This document shows positions 20,545 to 28,954 of a stretch of DNA of 64,000 bases, one piece after another. The translations under genes and the position numbers were made by a program. The first letter of the stretch is position 1. Each line of letters opens with the position of its first letter. The notes below the pieces were generated by a model. The model was not told the origin of the DNA. It searched no databases and saw only the letters and a list, made by a program, of their open reading frames with translations. Where the stretch lies: positions 682,501 to 746,500 of the forward strand of contig NZ_JACHWR010000003.1 in NCBI RefSeq assembly GCF_014191495.1, in the 5' to 3' direction. This stretch comes from Nocardioides soli. GTDB taxonomy: Bacteria; Actinomycetota; Actinomycetes; Propionibacteriales; Nocardioidaceae.

Positions 20545-21489
20545 GTGACCTACGTCGGCCATTCGGCCTCTGCCGCGAGGCAGTCGACGGTCGGACGGGC
20601 GAGCGTGAAGGACATCGTCGCGGCGTACGTCGGGCTGACCAAGCCCCGCGTCATCGAGCTGTTGCTGCTGACGACCGTCCCGGTGATGTTCTACGCCGCC
20701 CGCGGCGTACCGGACCTGGGCCTCGTGGTCGCGACGGTGCTCGGCGGGGCGTTCTCCGCCGGGTCGGCGTCGGTGTTCAACTGCGTCTACGACCGCGACA
20801 TCGACGAGCAGATGCGGCGCACCCGCCGGCGGGCGCTGCCCCGGCACATCGTCTCGCCCCGCGCGGCGCTCGTCTTCGGGTTCGTGCTGGCGATCCTGTC
20901 GACGGCGATCCTGCTGCTGTGGGTCAACCCGCTGTCCGCGGCGCTGTCGGTGGCCGCGAACGCCTTCTACGTCTTCGTGTACACGATGCTGCTCAAGCGG
21001 CGGACCACCCAGAACATCGTCTGGGGCGGCCTGGCCGGCTGCTTCCCGGCGCTGATCGGCTGGACCGCGGTCACCGGCTCGCTGTCGTGGACCCCGGTGG
21101 TGCTGTTCCTGGTGGTCTTCTTCTGGACGCCGCCGCACACCTGGGCGCTCGCGCTCCGCTACCGCGAGGACTACGCGAACGTCGACGTCCCGATGCTTCC
21201 GGTCGTCAAGCCCGCCCACGAGGTGGGGCGGCAGATCGTGATCTACAGCTGGGTGATGGTCGCCACGTCCCTGGCGCTCTGGCCGGTCGCCGACACCAGC
21301 GTCGTCTACCCGATCGCGGCGACCCTGCTGGGCGCGGTGTTCCTGGTCGAGGCGCACCGGATGTGGCGTCGCGCCCGCGGCACCGAGAGCCTCACCGTGA
21401 TCCAGCCGATGCGGCTCTTCCACACCTCGAACCTCTACCTGTCGCTGCTGTTCGTCGCCGTCGCGATCGACCCGCTCGTCACTCGCTGA
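20545..21489 (+). CDS. ctaB: Protoheme IX farnesyltransferase (heme O synthase)
   Basis: The enzyme farnesylates heme b to heme O for cytochrome c oxidase. The 314-residue polytopic protein of the UbiA family has the first Asp-rich motif in FNCVYDRDIDEQMRRTRRRALP-type sequence and multiple hydrophobic helices. It starts with GTG. The next enzyme of heme A synthesis (CtaA/COX15) lies convergently at 21657, so the pathway flanks a repeat-filled junction. Confidence 0.95.
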   Translation: MTYVGHSASAARQSTVGRASVKDIVAAYVGLTKPRVIELLLLTTVPVMFYAARGVPDLGLVVATVLGGAFSAGSASVFNCVYDRDIDEQMRRTRRRALPRHIVSPRAALVFGFVLAILSTAILLLWVNPLSAALSVAANAFYVFVYTMLLKRRTTQNIVWGGLAGCFPALIGWTAVTGSLSWTPVVLFLVVFFWTPPHTWALALRYREDYANVDVPMLPVVKPAHEVGRQIVIYSWVMVATSLALWPVADTSVVYPIAATLLGAVFLVEAHRMWRRARGTESLTVIQPMRLFHTSNLYLSLLFVAVAIDPLVTR

Positions 21490-21503
21490 CCGCTCGCGGG
21501 GCC

Positions 21504-21644
21504 GGTGGTTTCGAGGCTCAGGCCTGGCGGCCTTCGCACCTCAACCACCGTGGTGGGGTGCCGGTGGTTGAGGTGTGAGGCGCGCGCGCTTGTACTGAGG
21601 TGCGAAGCGAAGCGAGCCTCGAAGTGCCGAGCCTCGAAACCACC
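21504..21644. repeat. Nested hairpin repeat, 141 bp, between ctaB and ctaA
   Basis: The element is bounded by a perfect 16-bp inverted repeat, GGTGGTTTCGAGGCTC (21504) and its complement ending at 21644. Inside are CACCTCAACCACCG and the complementary GGTGGTTGAGGTG, as well as GCGAAGCGAAGCGAGCC. It is the longest copy of this family in the window and occupies a convergent junction. Confidence 0.75.
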
Positions 21645-21656
21645 CCGGCAGGACGG

Positions 21657-22559
21657 TCAGGACCGGTCGGGCTCGCGCACCTGCAACAGCGCCCAGGTGA
21701 CCGCCGCGGAGGTGAGGCCGGCGCCGAGCATGTGGAAGCCGACCAACACGATCGGCAGGTCGGTGAAGTACTGCACGAAGCCGATCAGGCCCTGGGACAG
21801 CTCGACCACGAGCAGCACGACCACCGCGGACCGGGTCCTGCGCGGCTGGCCGGTGGCGATCACCGCGAGGAGCAGGCCGATCGTCAGCCCGATGAGCAGG
21901 AACACCAGGTCGGCGTGCACCTGGCTCCACTGGAGCGGGTCGAGGCCGTTGCGCGGGGCGTCCGCGTCGCCGGCGTGCGGACCGGCGCCGGTCACGACGG
22001 TGCCGACGTAGAGCACCGCCCAGGCGGCGGCGAACGCCGACCACGCGAGCCAGACCAGCGCGCCCCGGGGCGGTACGGCGGGCGCGGGCCGGTCGATCCG
22101 ATGCCGGAACAGCACGGCCAGGCCGACGATCGCCATCGAGACCAGCAGGTGCAGCGACACCACCCACGGATTGAGGTCGGTGAGGACGGTGATGCCGCCG
22201 ATCGCCGCCTGGGCCGGGATGCCGAGTGCGATCAGCAGGGCGATCGCGCGCAGGTCGCGCCGGCGGGACTGCCAGGCGGCGATGAAGGTGGCGATGGCGA
22301 TGGCGACCAGGACCCAGGTGAGCAGCCGGTTGCCGAACTCGATGGCCGAGTTGATCGAGTAGGCGCCGTGCGGGGTGAAGGACTCCTCGGTGCAGCGCGG
22401 CCAGGTGGGGCAGCCGAGCCCCGATCCGGTGAGTCGGACGACGCCGCCGGTGACGACGAGGCCGACGTTGGCCACGATCGAGGCCCAGGCCCACCCGACG
22501 AGCCACTCGTCGAGGTGGCGCAGCCGGTAGGTCAGTCGGCCCTGGGGCCGGTCGGTCAC
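21657..22559 (-). CDS. ctaA: Heme A synthase, COX15/CtaA family
   Basis: The enzyme oxidises the C8 methyl of heme O to a formyl group, making heme A. The 300-residue protein has about eight transmembrane helices and the conserved TGSGLGCPTWPRC, EFGNRLLTWVL and ListHLLVSMAIVG-type His-containing helices. The GTG at 22559 is chosen because it forms a GTGA overlap with the stop of the upstream permease gene; a GTG two codons earlier is possible. The link to an ABC-2 exporter operon is typical of actinobacteria. Confidence 0.92.
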   Translation of the reverse strand: MTDRPQGRLTYRLRHLDEWLVGWAWASIVANVGLVVTGGVVRLTGSGLGCPTWPRCTEESFTPHGAYSINSAIEFGNRLLTWVLVAIAIATFIAAWQSRRRDLRAIALLIALGIPAQAAIGGITVLTDLNPWVVSLHLLVSMAIVGLAVLFRHRIDRPAPAVPPRGALVWLAWSAFAAAWAVLYVGTVVTGAGPHAGDADAPRNGLDPLQWSQVHADLVFLLIGLTIGLLLAVIATGQPRRTRSAVVVLLVVELSQGLIGFVQYFTDLPIVLVGFHMLGAGLTSAAVTWALLQVREPDRS

Positions 22560-23335
22560 TCCCACTTGAACGTCCTAGCCGTGAGGACCGTGCCGAGGCC
22601 GGCCCAGATGATCAGTACGCCGAGATCGCGCCACGCCACGCCGCCGTCGATGAAGCCGATGCGCATCGCCTCGCCGAGGGCGCCGGACGGCAGCCACCGG
22701 ACGATGTCGCCGAACGCGCCGTAGGCGCTGAGCGGCAGCACCACGCCGCCCCCGGTCATCAGCAGCAGGTAGATCAGGTTGGCCGCCGCGAGGGTGGCCT
22801 CGGCTCGGAGCACGCCAGCCACGAAGAGGCCGAGGCTGGCGAACGCCGCGGTGCCGAGCAGGATGGCCAGGGCCACGCCGAGCACGCCCGGCTTCGGCGT
22901 CCAGCCGAGCAGCTGGCCGACGCCGCCGATCACGATGATCTGCAGCAGCTCGACCAGCAGCAGGGCGAGCACCTTGCCGGCGAGCAGGCCGGACCGGGGG
23001 AGCGGCGAGCTGCCGAGCCGCTTGATCACGCCGTACCGGCGCTCGAAGCCGGTCGCGATGGCGAGCGAGGTGAACGACGTGGACATCACGGCCAGCGCGA
23101 TCACGCCGGGGGTGAAGATGTCGACCAGGGGAGTGCCGGACTCGAGGTTCAGGGAGAGGTGCTCGCCCGCAGTGACGCCGCCCACCAGGACCATCACCGG
23201 GATCACCACGGCGAGCAGCAACTGCTCGCCGTTGCGGAGCATCAGCTTGGCTTCCATACGGGCCTGCGCGACGACCTGGCGGTGCAGGGGCGCGGCCCCG
23301 GGTCGCGGGGCGAAGTCGAGCTCACTCATCGTCAT
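22556..23335 (-). CDS. ABC-2 type transporter permease
   Basis: The 259-residue protein has about six hydrophobic helices and the ABC-2 membrane architecture seen in drug and lipid exporters. It begins inside the 3' end of the ATPase gene (14-base overlap) and its stop overlaps ctaA, so ATPase-permease-ctaA form one tight operon. Substrate is unknown. A second ATG at 23329 is an equally possible start. Confidence 0.85.
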   Translation of the reverse strand: MTMSELDFAPRPGAAPLHRQVVAQARMEAKLMLRNGEQLLLAVVIPVMVLVGGVTAGEHLSLNLESGTPLVDIFTPGVIALAVMSTSFTSLAIATGFERRYGVIKRLGSSPLPRSGLLAGKVLALLLVELLQIIVIGGVGQLLGWTPKPGVLGVALAILLGTAAFASLGLFVAGVLRAEATLAAANLIYLLLMTGGGVVLPLSAYGAFGDIVRWLPSGALGEAMRIGFIDGGVAWRDLGVLIIWAGLGTVLTARTFKWE

Positions 23336-24200
23336 CGTCCATCTCTCGCCCGGTGAGCTCCAGGAAGACGTCCTCGAGGGTGCGTGAGCCGAAGCTGATC
23401 GAGCGCACTCCGACGCCCTGCTCGGCGCTCCAGCGGTCGACCGAGGTCCGCAGCGCGGCCTCGGCGTCGACCGGGAGCTCCTGGTCGACGACGAGACGGA
23501 CGGTCGCCGACGACCCGCGGGTGAGCTCCTCCGGCGTGCCCGAGGCGATCAGGCGGCCGCGATCGATGATGTGGACCTGGTCGGCGAGGTGCTCGGCCTC
23601 CTCCAGGTAGTGGGTCGTGAGCACCACGGTCACGCCGTCGTGCCGCAGTTCGCGCAGCAGGTCCCACGTCGTCCGCCGCGCCTGCGGATCCATCCCGGCC
23701 GTCGGCTCGTCGACGAACACGATCTCGGGACGACCGACCAGCGCCATCGCCAGCCCGAGGCGCTGCTGCTGTCCGCCCGAGAGCCGGCGGTACGGCGTAC
23801 GCCCGCAGTCGCCCAGGCCGAGGCGCTCGGCCAGCAGGGCGGTGTCGAGCGGGTGCGCGTGCAGGCGGGCGACGTGGTCGAGCATCTCCATCGCCTGCAC
23901 CCCGCTCCACGCGCCGCCGCCCTGGAGCATCACGCCGATCCGGGGCAGCAGGTCGGAGCGGTCGCGCACGGGGTCGAGGCCGAGCACCCGCACGCTGCCG
24001 GCCTGGGGGCGGCGGTAGCCCTCGCAGGTCTCGAGCGTCGTCGTCTTCCCGGCGCCGTTCGGGCCGAGCACGGCGGTGATCGTGTGTCGATCGACCGTCA
24101 TCGACAGCCCGTCGACGGCGACCTTCTCGCCGTACCTCATCACCAGGCCGTCGATCTCGACGGCGGCCGCGGGCGAGACGGCGGGGGAGGCAGCGGGCAC
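23322..24200 (-). CDS. ABC transporter ATP-binding protein
   Basis: The 292-residue ATPase has Walker A GPNGAGKTT, the signature LSGGQQQRLGLA, Walker B VFVDEPTAGMDP and a His switch in TTHYLEEAEHLA. The C-terminal extension is typical of exporter ATPases of the CcmA/DrrA type. The GTG at 24200 is chosen since a TAGACT -10 box ends 7 bases upstream, giving a leaderless mRNA. It is divergent from sufR. Confidence 0.92.
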   Translation of the reverse strand: MPAASPAVSPAAAVEIDGLVMRYGEKVAVDGLSMTVDRHTITAVLGPNGAGKTTTLETCEGYRRPQAGSVRVLGLDPVRDRSDLLPRIGVMLQGGGAWSGVQAMEMLDHVARLHAHPLDTALLAERLGLGDCGRTPYRRLSGGQQQRLGLAMALVGRPEIVFVDEPTAGMDPQARRTTWDLLRELRHDGVTVVLTTHYLEEAEHLADQVHIIDRGRLIASGTPEELTRGSSATVRLVVDQELPVDAEAALRTSVDRWSAEQGVGVRSISFGSRTLEDVFLELTGREMDDDDE

Positions 24201-24207
24201 GGCGGTC

Positions 24208-24213
24208 AGTCTA
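24208..24213 (-). promoter_or_regulatory. Leaderless -10 box of the ABC-ctaA operon
   Basis: TAGACT on the minus strand ends 7 bases before the GTG at 24200. It decides the start of the ATPase gene. Confidence 0.45.
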
Positions 24214-24255
24214 GGGACGGCCCCCGTGTGGCCCGGCTCACCCCTCGATCCAGGT

Positions 24256-24267
24256 AAGGGTTGCCTT
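24256..24267. promoter_or_regulatory. Short inverted repeat in the sufR upstream region
   Basis: AAGG-GTTG-CCTT lies in a relatively AT-rich stretch just upstream of sufR. SufR repressors are known to bind inverted repeats at their own promoters, so this is a candidate operator. The symmetry is short, and it does not match the DtxR/IdeR consensus. Confidence 0.25.
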
Positions 24268-24305
24268 CCTTGAACGGACCGAAGCATTAACGGCACACTG
24301 ACGTT

Positions 24306-25025
24306 GTGGAATTCGACGAGGCGCTCCCCAGGGATGGGGGAGTCGGACCCGACCAGCCGACGCGGCAGCGCGTCGTGCGGTCGATCCTCGTCAACGGACC
24401 CTCGACCGCGGCGGCGCTCGCCGAGCGGCTCGACCTCACCCCGGCGGCGGTCCGCCGCCACCTCGACCAGCTGCTCGAGGAGGGTGACGTCGAGGCGCGC
24501 GAGCCGCGTTCCCAGACCACCCGGGGCCGGGGCCGTCCGGCCAAGGTCTTCGCGCTGACCGAGATCGGCCGCGAGGGCTTCGACCAGCAGTACGACGACC
24601 TCGCCGTGCAGGCGCTCCGGTTCGTCGCCGAGACCGGCGGCGAGCAGGCGGTCCGGGAGTTCGCCGCTCGCCGCGTGGCGTTCATCGAGGAGCGGTTCGA
24701 CGGGATCCGCGCCGAGCACCCCGACCTCGGCTCGGCCGAGGTGCTGGCGAAGATCTTCAGCGACGAGGGGTACGCCGCGGCGGTCCGCGACCTGCCGATC
24801 GGGGAGCAGCTGTGCCAGCAGCACTGCCCGGTCTCGCACGTCGCCCACGAGTTCCCCCAGCTGTGCGAGGCCGAGACCGAGGCGATCAGCAAGGTCCTCG
24901 GGCGGCACGTGCAGCGTCTGGCCACCATCGCCCACGGCGACGGGGTCTGCACCACCTGCATCCCCGACGTACCGATCACCGACGTGCCCACGGACACCGA
25001 CAAGAAGAAGGAGCGGGTCAGCTGA
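24306..25025 (+). CDS. sufR: SufR-type Fe-S cluster regulator
   Basis: SufR represses the suf operon when its own Fe-S cluster is loaded. The 239-residue protein has an N-terminal winged helix (TPAAVRRHLDQLLEEG, about residues 38-60) and a C-terminal Cys set suited to cluster binding: Cys170 and Cys174 in CQQHCP, Cys187, then Cys215 and Cys218 in GVCTTCIP. It begins with GTG and its TGA overlaps the sufB ATG by one base, making it the first gene of the suf operon. Confidence 0.93.
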   Translation: MEFDEALPRDGGVGPDQPTRQRVVRSILVNGPSTAAALAERLDLTPAAVRRHLDQLLEEGDVEAREPRSQTTRGRGRPAKVFALTEIGREGFDQQYDDLAVQALRFVAETGGEQAVREFAARRVAFIEERFDGIRAEHPDLGSAEVLAKIFSDEGYAAAVRDLPIGEQLCQQHCPVSHVAHEFPQLCEAETEAISKVLGRHVQRLATIAHGDGVCTTCIPDVPITDVPTDTDKKKERVS

Positions 25026-26443
25026 TGACCTCGATCGAAGAACTCAACCCGGAGCTCCAGGGCATCGGCCGCTACGAGTTCGGCTGGGCCGACCCCGACG
25101 TGGCCGGCGCGTCCGCCCAGCGCGGGCTCAACGAGGCCGTCGTCCGCGACATCTCCGGCAAGAAGAACGAGCCGCAGTGGATGCTCGACCTGCGCCTGAA
25201 GGGCCTCAAGCTCTTCGACCGCAAGCCGATGCCGACCTGGGGCTCGGACCTGTCGACGATCGACTTCGACAACATCAAGTACTTCGTCCGCTCCAGCGAG
25301 AAGCAGGCGACCTCGTGGGAGGAGCTCCCCGAGGACATCAAGAACACCTACGACAGGCTCGGCATCCCCGAGGCGGAGAAGCAGCGCCTGGTCGCGGGCG
25401 TCGCCGCGCAGTACGAGTCGGAGGTCGTCTACCACTCGATCCGCGAGGACCTCGAGGAGAAGGGCGTCCTCTTCCTCGACACCGACACCGCGCTGAAGGA
25501 GCACGAGGACCTCTTCAAGGAGTACTTCGGCACCGTCATCCCGGTCGGCGACAACAAGTTCGCCGCGCTCAACACCTCGGTCTGGTCGGGTGGCTCCTTC
25601 ATCTACGTGCCGCCGGGCGTGCACGTCGACATCCCGCTGCAGGCCTACTTCCGGATCAACACCGAGAACATGGGCCAGTTCGAGCGGACCCTGATCATCG
25701 TCGACGAGGATGCCTACGTGCACTACGTCGAGGGCTGCACGGCGCCGATCTACAGCTCCGACTCGCTGCACTCCGCGGTCGTCGAGATCATCGTGAAGAA
25801 GGGCGGCCGCTGCCGCTACACGACCATCCAGAACTGGTCGAACAACGTCTACAACCTCGTCACCAAGCGGGCGACCTGCGAGGCCGGCGCCACCATGGAG
25901 TGGGTCGACGGCAACATCGGCTCCAAGGTGACGATGAAGTACCCCGCCGTCTACCTGATGGGCGAGCACGCCAAGGGCGAGACGCTCTCGATCGCGTTCG
26001 CGGGCGAGGGGCAGCACCAGGACGCCGGCGCCAAGATGGTGCACGCGGCGCCGCACACCTCGAGCTCGATCCTGTCGAAGTCGGTGGCGCGCGGCGGCGG
26101 GCGTACGTCGTACCGCGGCCTGATCCAGGTCAACGAGGGCGCCCACGGCTCGAAGTCCAACGTGCTGTGCGACGCGCTGCTCGTCGACCAGATCAGCCGC
26201 TCCGACACCTACCCCTACGTCGACATCCGCGAGGACGACGTGTCGATGGGCCACGAGGCGAGCGTCTCGAAGGTCTCCGACGACCAGCTCTTCTACCTCA
26301 TGTCGCGCGGCATGGAGGAGGACGAGGCCATGGCGATGATCGTCCGCGGCTTCGTGGAGCCGATCGCGAAGGAGCTGCCGATGGAGTACGCCCTCGAGCT
26401 CAACCGCCTGATCGAGCTGCAGATGGAAGGCGCGGTCGGCTGA
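25025..26443 (+). CDS. sufB: Fe-S cluster assembly scaffold SufB
   Basis: SufB is the main scaffold of the SufBCD complex on which clusters form. The 472-residue protein has the long beta-helix core (SGGSFIYVPPGVHVDIPLQ, HYVEGCTAP, and the C-terminal SDDQLFYLMSRG with the FVEPIAKELPMEYALELNRL helix used for SufC binding). The ATG shares one base with the sufR stop. A 97-bp hairpin repeat then separates it from sufD. Confidence 0.97.
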   Translation: MTSIEELNPELQGIGRYEFGWADPDVAGASAQRGLNEAVVRDISGKKNEPQWMLDLRLKGLKLFDRKPMPTWGSDLSTIDFDNIKYFVRSSEKQATSWEELPEDIKNTYDRLGIPEAEKQRLVAGVAAQYESEVVYHSIREDLEEKGVLFLDTDTALKEHEDLFKEYFGTVIPVGDNKFAALNTSVWSGGSFIYVPPGVHVDIPLQAYFRINTENMGQFERTLIIVDEDAYVHYVEGCTAPIYSSDSLHSAVVEIIVKKGGRCRYTTIQNWSNNVYNLVTKRATCEAGATMEWVDGNIGSKVTMKYPAVYLMGEHAKGETLSIAFAGEGQHQDAGAKMVHAAPHTSSSILSKSVARGGGRTSYRGLIQVNEGAHGSKSNVLCDALLVDQISRSDTYPYVDIREDDVSMGHEASVSKVSDDQLFYLMSRGMEEDEAMAMIVRGFVEPIAKELPMEYALELNRLIELQMEGAVG

Positions 26444-26458
26444 CGGCAGCCGCAGCCG

Positions 26459-26555
26459 GGTGGTTTCGAGGTTCGGCGCTGGCGCGCCTCACGCCTCAAC
26501 CACCGTCACGGTGGTTGAGGCGTGAAGGCCGCCAGGCCTGAGCCTCGAAACCACC
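26459..26555. repeat. Nested hairpin repeat, 97 bp, between sufB and sufD
   Basis: Outer arms GGTGGTTTCGAGG (26459-26471) and CCTCGAAACCACC (26543-26555) are perfect complements. An inner hairpin has 14-bp perfect arms (26491-26504 and 26510-26523) and a 5-base loop. It lies inside an operon, so it could cause partial termination or mRNA processing between sufB and sufD. Confidence 0.75.
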
Positions 26556-26586
26556 ACCACGATCGGAAACGAAGAAAGCAGACCTA

Positions 26587-27771
26587 GTGACTGTGACCGA
26601 CACTGCCCGCGAGAGCGTGGCTGCCTCCCTGGAGCAGGACCGGGTGGAGAGCCACCTCAACCCGCCCGCGTCGTACGATCTGGCGGACCACCCGGTCCCG
26701 ACCGGCCGCGAGGAGATCTGGCGCTTCACGCCGCTCAAGCGGCTGCGCGGCATCCTCGACGGCGAGGCGTCGGCGGCGGCGCTGACCTGGGAGACGACGC
26801 TCCCGGCGGGTGTGACGCTCACCGAGGTCGGCGACGCCGAGGCCCGCGAGCTCGGCGAGCTGGCGCCCAACGACCGGCCGTCGGCGCTGGCCGCCGCGCA
26901 TGCCGGCGGTGCGCTGCTGCTCGACGTGCCCGCGGAGGCCGAGGTGGCCGAGCCGATCGTGCTGCGTCTGCACGGCGAGTCGGTCGACGACCTGGTCTGG
27001 GGCCGCCTGCTGATCCGGGTGGGCCGCCACGCGCAGGCGACGATCGTGATCGTGCACACCGGCTCGGCGCGCTACTCCGCGCTGACCACGGCGCTGATCG
27101 GCGACGGCGCGGTCGCGAACATCCTGTCCCTGCAGGACTGGGACGACGACGCCGTGCACCTCGGCCGCGACGCGATCCGGGTCGGCCGCGACGCCACGAT
27201 CAAGCACACCTCGATCTCCTTCGGCGGCGACCTGGTGCGGATGAACGCCAACGTCGAGTACGCCGGTCCCGGCGGCGACGCCGAGCTGCTCGGCCTCTAC
27301 TTCGCCGACGAGGGCCAGCACCTGGAGCACCGGCTCTTCGCCGACCACACCGCCCCGAGGACCAAGAGCCACGTCCTCTACAAGGGCGCGCTGCAGGGCG
27401 AGGGCGCCCACACGGTCTGGATCGGCAACGTGCTGATCCGCAAGGTCGCCGAGGGCATCGAGACCTACGAGGAGAACCGCAACCTGGTGCTCTCCGACGG
27501 CTGCCAGGCCGACTCGGTGCCGAACCTCGAGATCGAGACCGGTGAGATCGAGGGCGCGGGCCACGCGTCGGCGACCGCTCGCTTCGACGACCAGCAGCTC
27601 TTCTATCTCCGCTCCCGGGGCGTCTCGGAGAAGGAGGCGCACCGGCTGGTCGTGCACGGCTTCTTCAACGACCTGATCCGCAAGGTCGGCATCCCGTCGA
27701 TCGAGGAGAAGTTGCTCGAGACCGTCGAGGCCGAGCTGGCGAAGAACCTGCTGCAGGAGGACGCATCGTGA
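26587..27771 (+). CDS. sufD: Fe-S cluster assembly protein SufD
   Basis: SufD is the partner of SufB in the SufBC2D complex. The 394-residue protein shares the beta-helix fold and the C-terminal RFDDQQLFYLRSRGVSEKEA region, with the conserved His-containing VLYKGALQGEGAHTVWIG segment. It starts with GTG, has a weak ribosome-binding site, and follows the hairpin repeat. Its stop overlaps the next GTG by 4 bases. Confidence 0.95.
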   Translation: MTVTDTARESVAASLEQDRVESHLNPPASYDLADHPVPTGREEIWRFTPLKRLRGILDGEASAAALTWETTLPAGVTLTEVGDAEARELGELAPNDRPSALAAAHAGGALLLDVPAEAEVAEPIVLRLHGESVDDLVWGRLLIRVGRHAQATIVIVHTGSARYSALTTALIGDGAVANILSLQDWDDDAVHLGRDAIRVGRDATIKHTSISFGGDLVRMNANVEYAGPGGDAELLGLYFADEGQHLEHRLFADHTAPRTKSHVLYKGALQGEGAHTVWIGNVLIRKVAEGIETYEENRNLVLSDGCQADSVPNLEIETGEIEGAGHASATARFDDQQLFYLRSRGVSEKEAHRLVVHGFFNDLIRKVGIPSIEEKLLETVEAELAKNLLQEDAS

Positions 27772-28115
27772 GCTACGAGCGCGCCTGTGCGACCAGCGAG
27801 GTGCCCACCGACGAGGCGCTCGGCGTCACGATCGGGGAGTACGAGATCGCGATCGCCCGCTGCGGCGACTCCGGCGTCGACGAGTTCTTCGCCGTCCAGG
27901 ACCTCTGCACCCACGCCGCGGTCCCGCTGAGCGAGGGCGAGGTCGCCGACTGCACGGTCGAGTGCTGGCTGCACGGCTCCCGCTTCGACCTGCGCACCGG
28001 CAAGCCCACCGGCCTGCCGGCCACCGAACCAGTCGCGACCTTCCCCGTCGAGATCCGCGGGGACGAGGTCTTCGTCGACACCACGACCACCCTGAACGGA
28101 GTCACCCCTTCATGA
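27768..28115 (+). CDS. Rieske-type ferredoxin in the suf operon
   Basis: The 115-residue protein has the two Rieske motifs, CTHAAVPLS and CWLHGSRFD, that ligate a [2Fe-2S] cluster through two Cys and two His. It resembles ferredoxin components of non-heme oxygenases, but its place between sufD and sufC, a common actinobacterial arrangement, suggests an electron-transfer role in cluster assembly. The stop overlaps the ATG of a 27-codon repeat-derived frame. Confidence 0.9.
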   Translation: MSYERACATSEVPTDEALGVTIGEYEIAIARCGDSGVDEFFAVQDLCTHAAVPLSEGEVADCTVECWLHGSRFDLRTGKPTGLPATEPVATFPVEIRGDEVFVDTTTTLNGVTPS

Positions 28116-28195
28116 GTGAGCGAAGCGAACTCATCATTCAAGTCAGTGCGCACGGTGCCTCGTGCGTGCCCGGAGCGAAGCGAGGACACGCATGA
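28112..28195 (+). CDS. Repeat-derived 27-codon mini-ORF between ferredoxin and sufC
   Basis: The frame starts at an ATGA overlap with the ferredoxin stop and ends at an ATGA overlap with the sufC start. The insert is flanked by the same 7 bases, ATGAGTG, at 28112-28118 and 28192-28198. It contains two GAGCGAAGCGA motifs. Removing one flank and the insert restores a direct ferredoxin-sufC ATGA overlap. The encoded peptide (MSERSELIIQ at the start) resembles nothing I know. Confidence 0.4.
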   Translation: MSERSELIIQVSAHGASCVPGAKRGHA

Positions 28196-28953
28196 GTGTG
28201 TTGGAGATCAAGGACCTGCACGTCTCGGTCGAGACCGAGGACGGTCCGAAGGAGATCCTCAAGGGCGTCACCCTGACGATCGCGGACGGCGAGACGCACG
28301 CGATCATGGGCCCCAACGGCTCGGGCAAGTCGACGCTCGCCTACTCGGTCGCCGGGCACCCGAAGTACACCGTGACCGGCGGTTCGGTGACGCTCGACGG
28401 CGAGGACGTCCTCCAGATGTCCGTCGACGAGCGGGCCCGCGCCGGCCTGTTCCTGGCGATGCAGTACCCCGTCGAGGTGCCCGGCGTCTCCGTCGCCAAC
28501 TTCCTGCGCACCGCCAAGACCGCCATCGACGGCGAGGCCCCGAAGCTGCGCACCTGGGTCAAGGACGTCAACGCCGCCCTCGGCCACCTCGACCTCGACC
28601 CGACGTTCTCGCAGCGCTCGGTCAACGAGGGCTTCTCCGGCGGGGAGAAGAAGCGCCACGAGATCGCCCAGCTCGAGCTGCTGAACCCGAAGGTCGCGAT
28701 CCTCGACGAGACCGACTCCGGCCTCGACATCGACGCGCTCAAGATCGTCTCCGAGGGCGTCAACCGGTTCCGCGGCCAGGAGGGCAAGGGGGTCCTGCTG
28801 ATCACCCACTACACCCGCATCCTGCGCTACATCCAGCCCGACTACGTGCACGTGTTCGTGGCCGGCCGCGTGGCCGAGTCCGGCGGTGCCGAGCTCGCGG
28901 AGCAGCTCGAGGCCGAGGGCTACGAGAAGTACCTCGCCGGGGCGGCGGTCTGA
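28192..28953 (+). CDS. sufC: Fe-S cluster assembly ATPase SufC
   Basis: SufC is the ABC-type ATPase that drives SufBD. The 253-residue protein has Walker A GPNGSGKST, signature FSGGEKKRHEIAQL, Walker B VAILDETDSGLD, and the His switch in LLITHYTRIL. The ATG at 28192 is part of the ATGA shared with the mini-ORF. sufS follows after 1 base. Confidence 0.97.
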   Translation: MSVLEIKDLHVSVETEDGPKEILKGVTLTIADGETHAIMGPNGSGKSTLAYSVAGHPKYTVTGGSVTLDGEDVLQMSVDERARAGLFLAMQYPVEVPGVSVANFLRTAKTAIDGEAPKLRTWVKDVNAALGHLDLDPTFSQRSVNEGFSGGEKKRHEIAQLELLNPKVAILDETDSGLDIDALKIVSEGVNRFRGQEGKGVLLITHYTRILRYIQPDYVHVFVAGRVAESGGAELAEQLEAEGYEKYLAGAAV

Positions 28954-28954
28954 C

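Noticed and set aside
17376..21578. 1400-codon open frame opposite tal-tkt, continuing into ctaB
   Set aside because: Long open antisense frames are expected at this GC content; the well-conserved tkt, tal and ctaB genes account for the DNA.
24251..24270. DtxR/IdeR iron box upstream of sufR
   Set aside because: Only an AAGG/CCTT core with a 4-base centre is present; it does not fit the 19-bp consensus.
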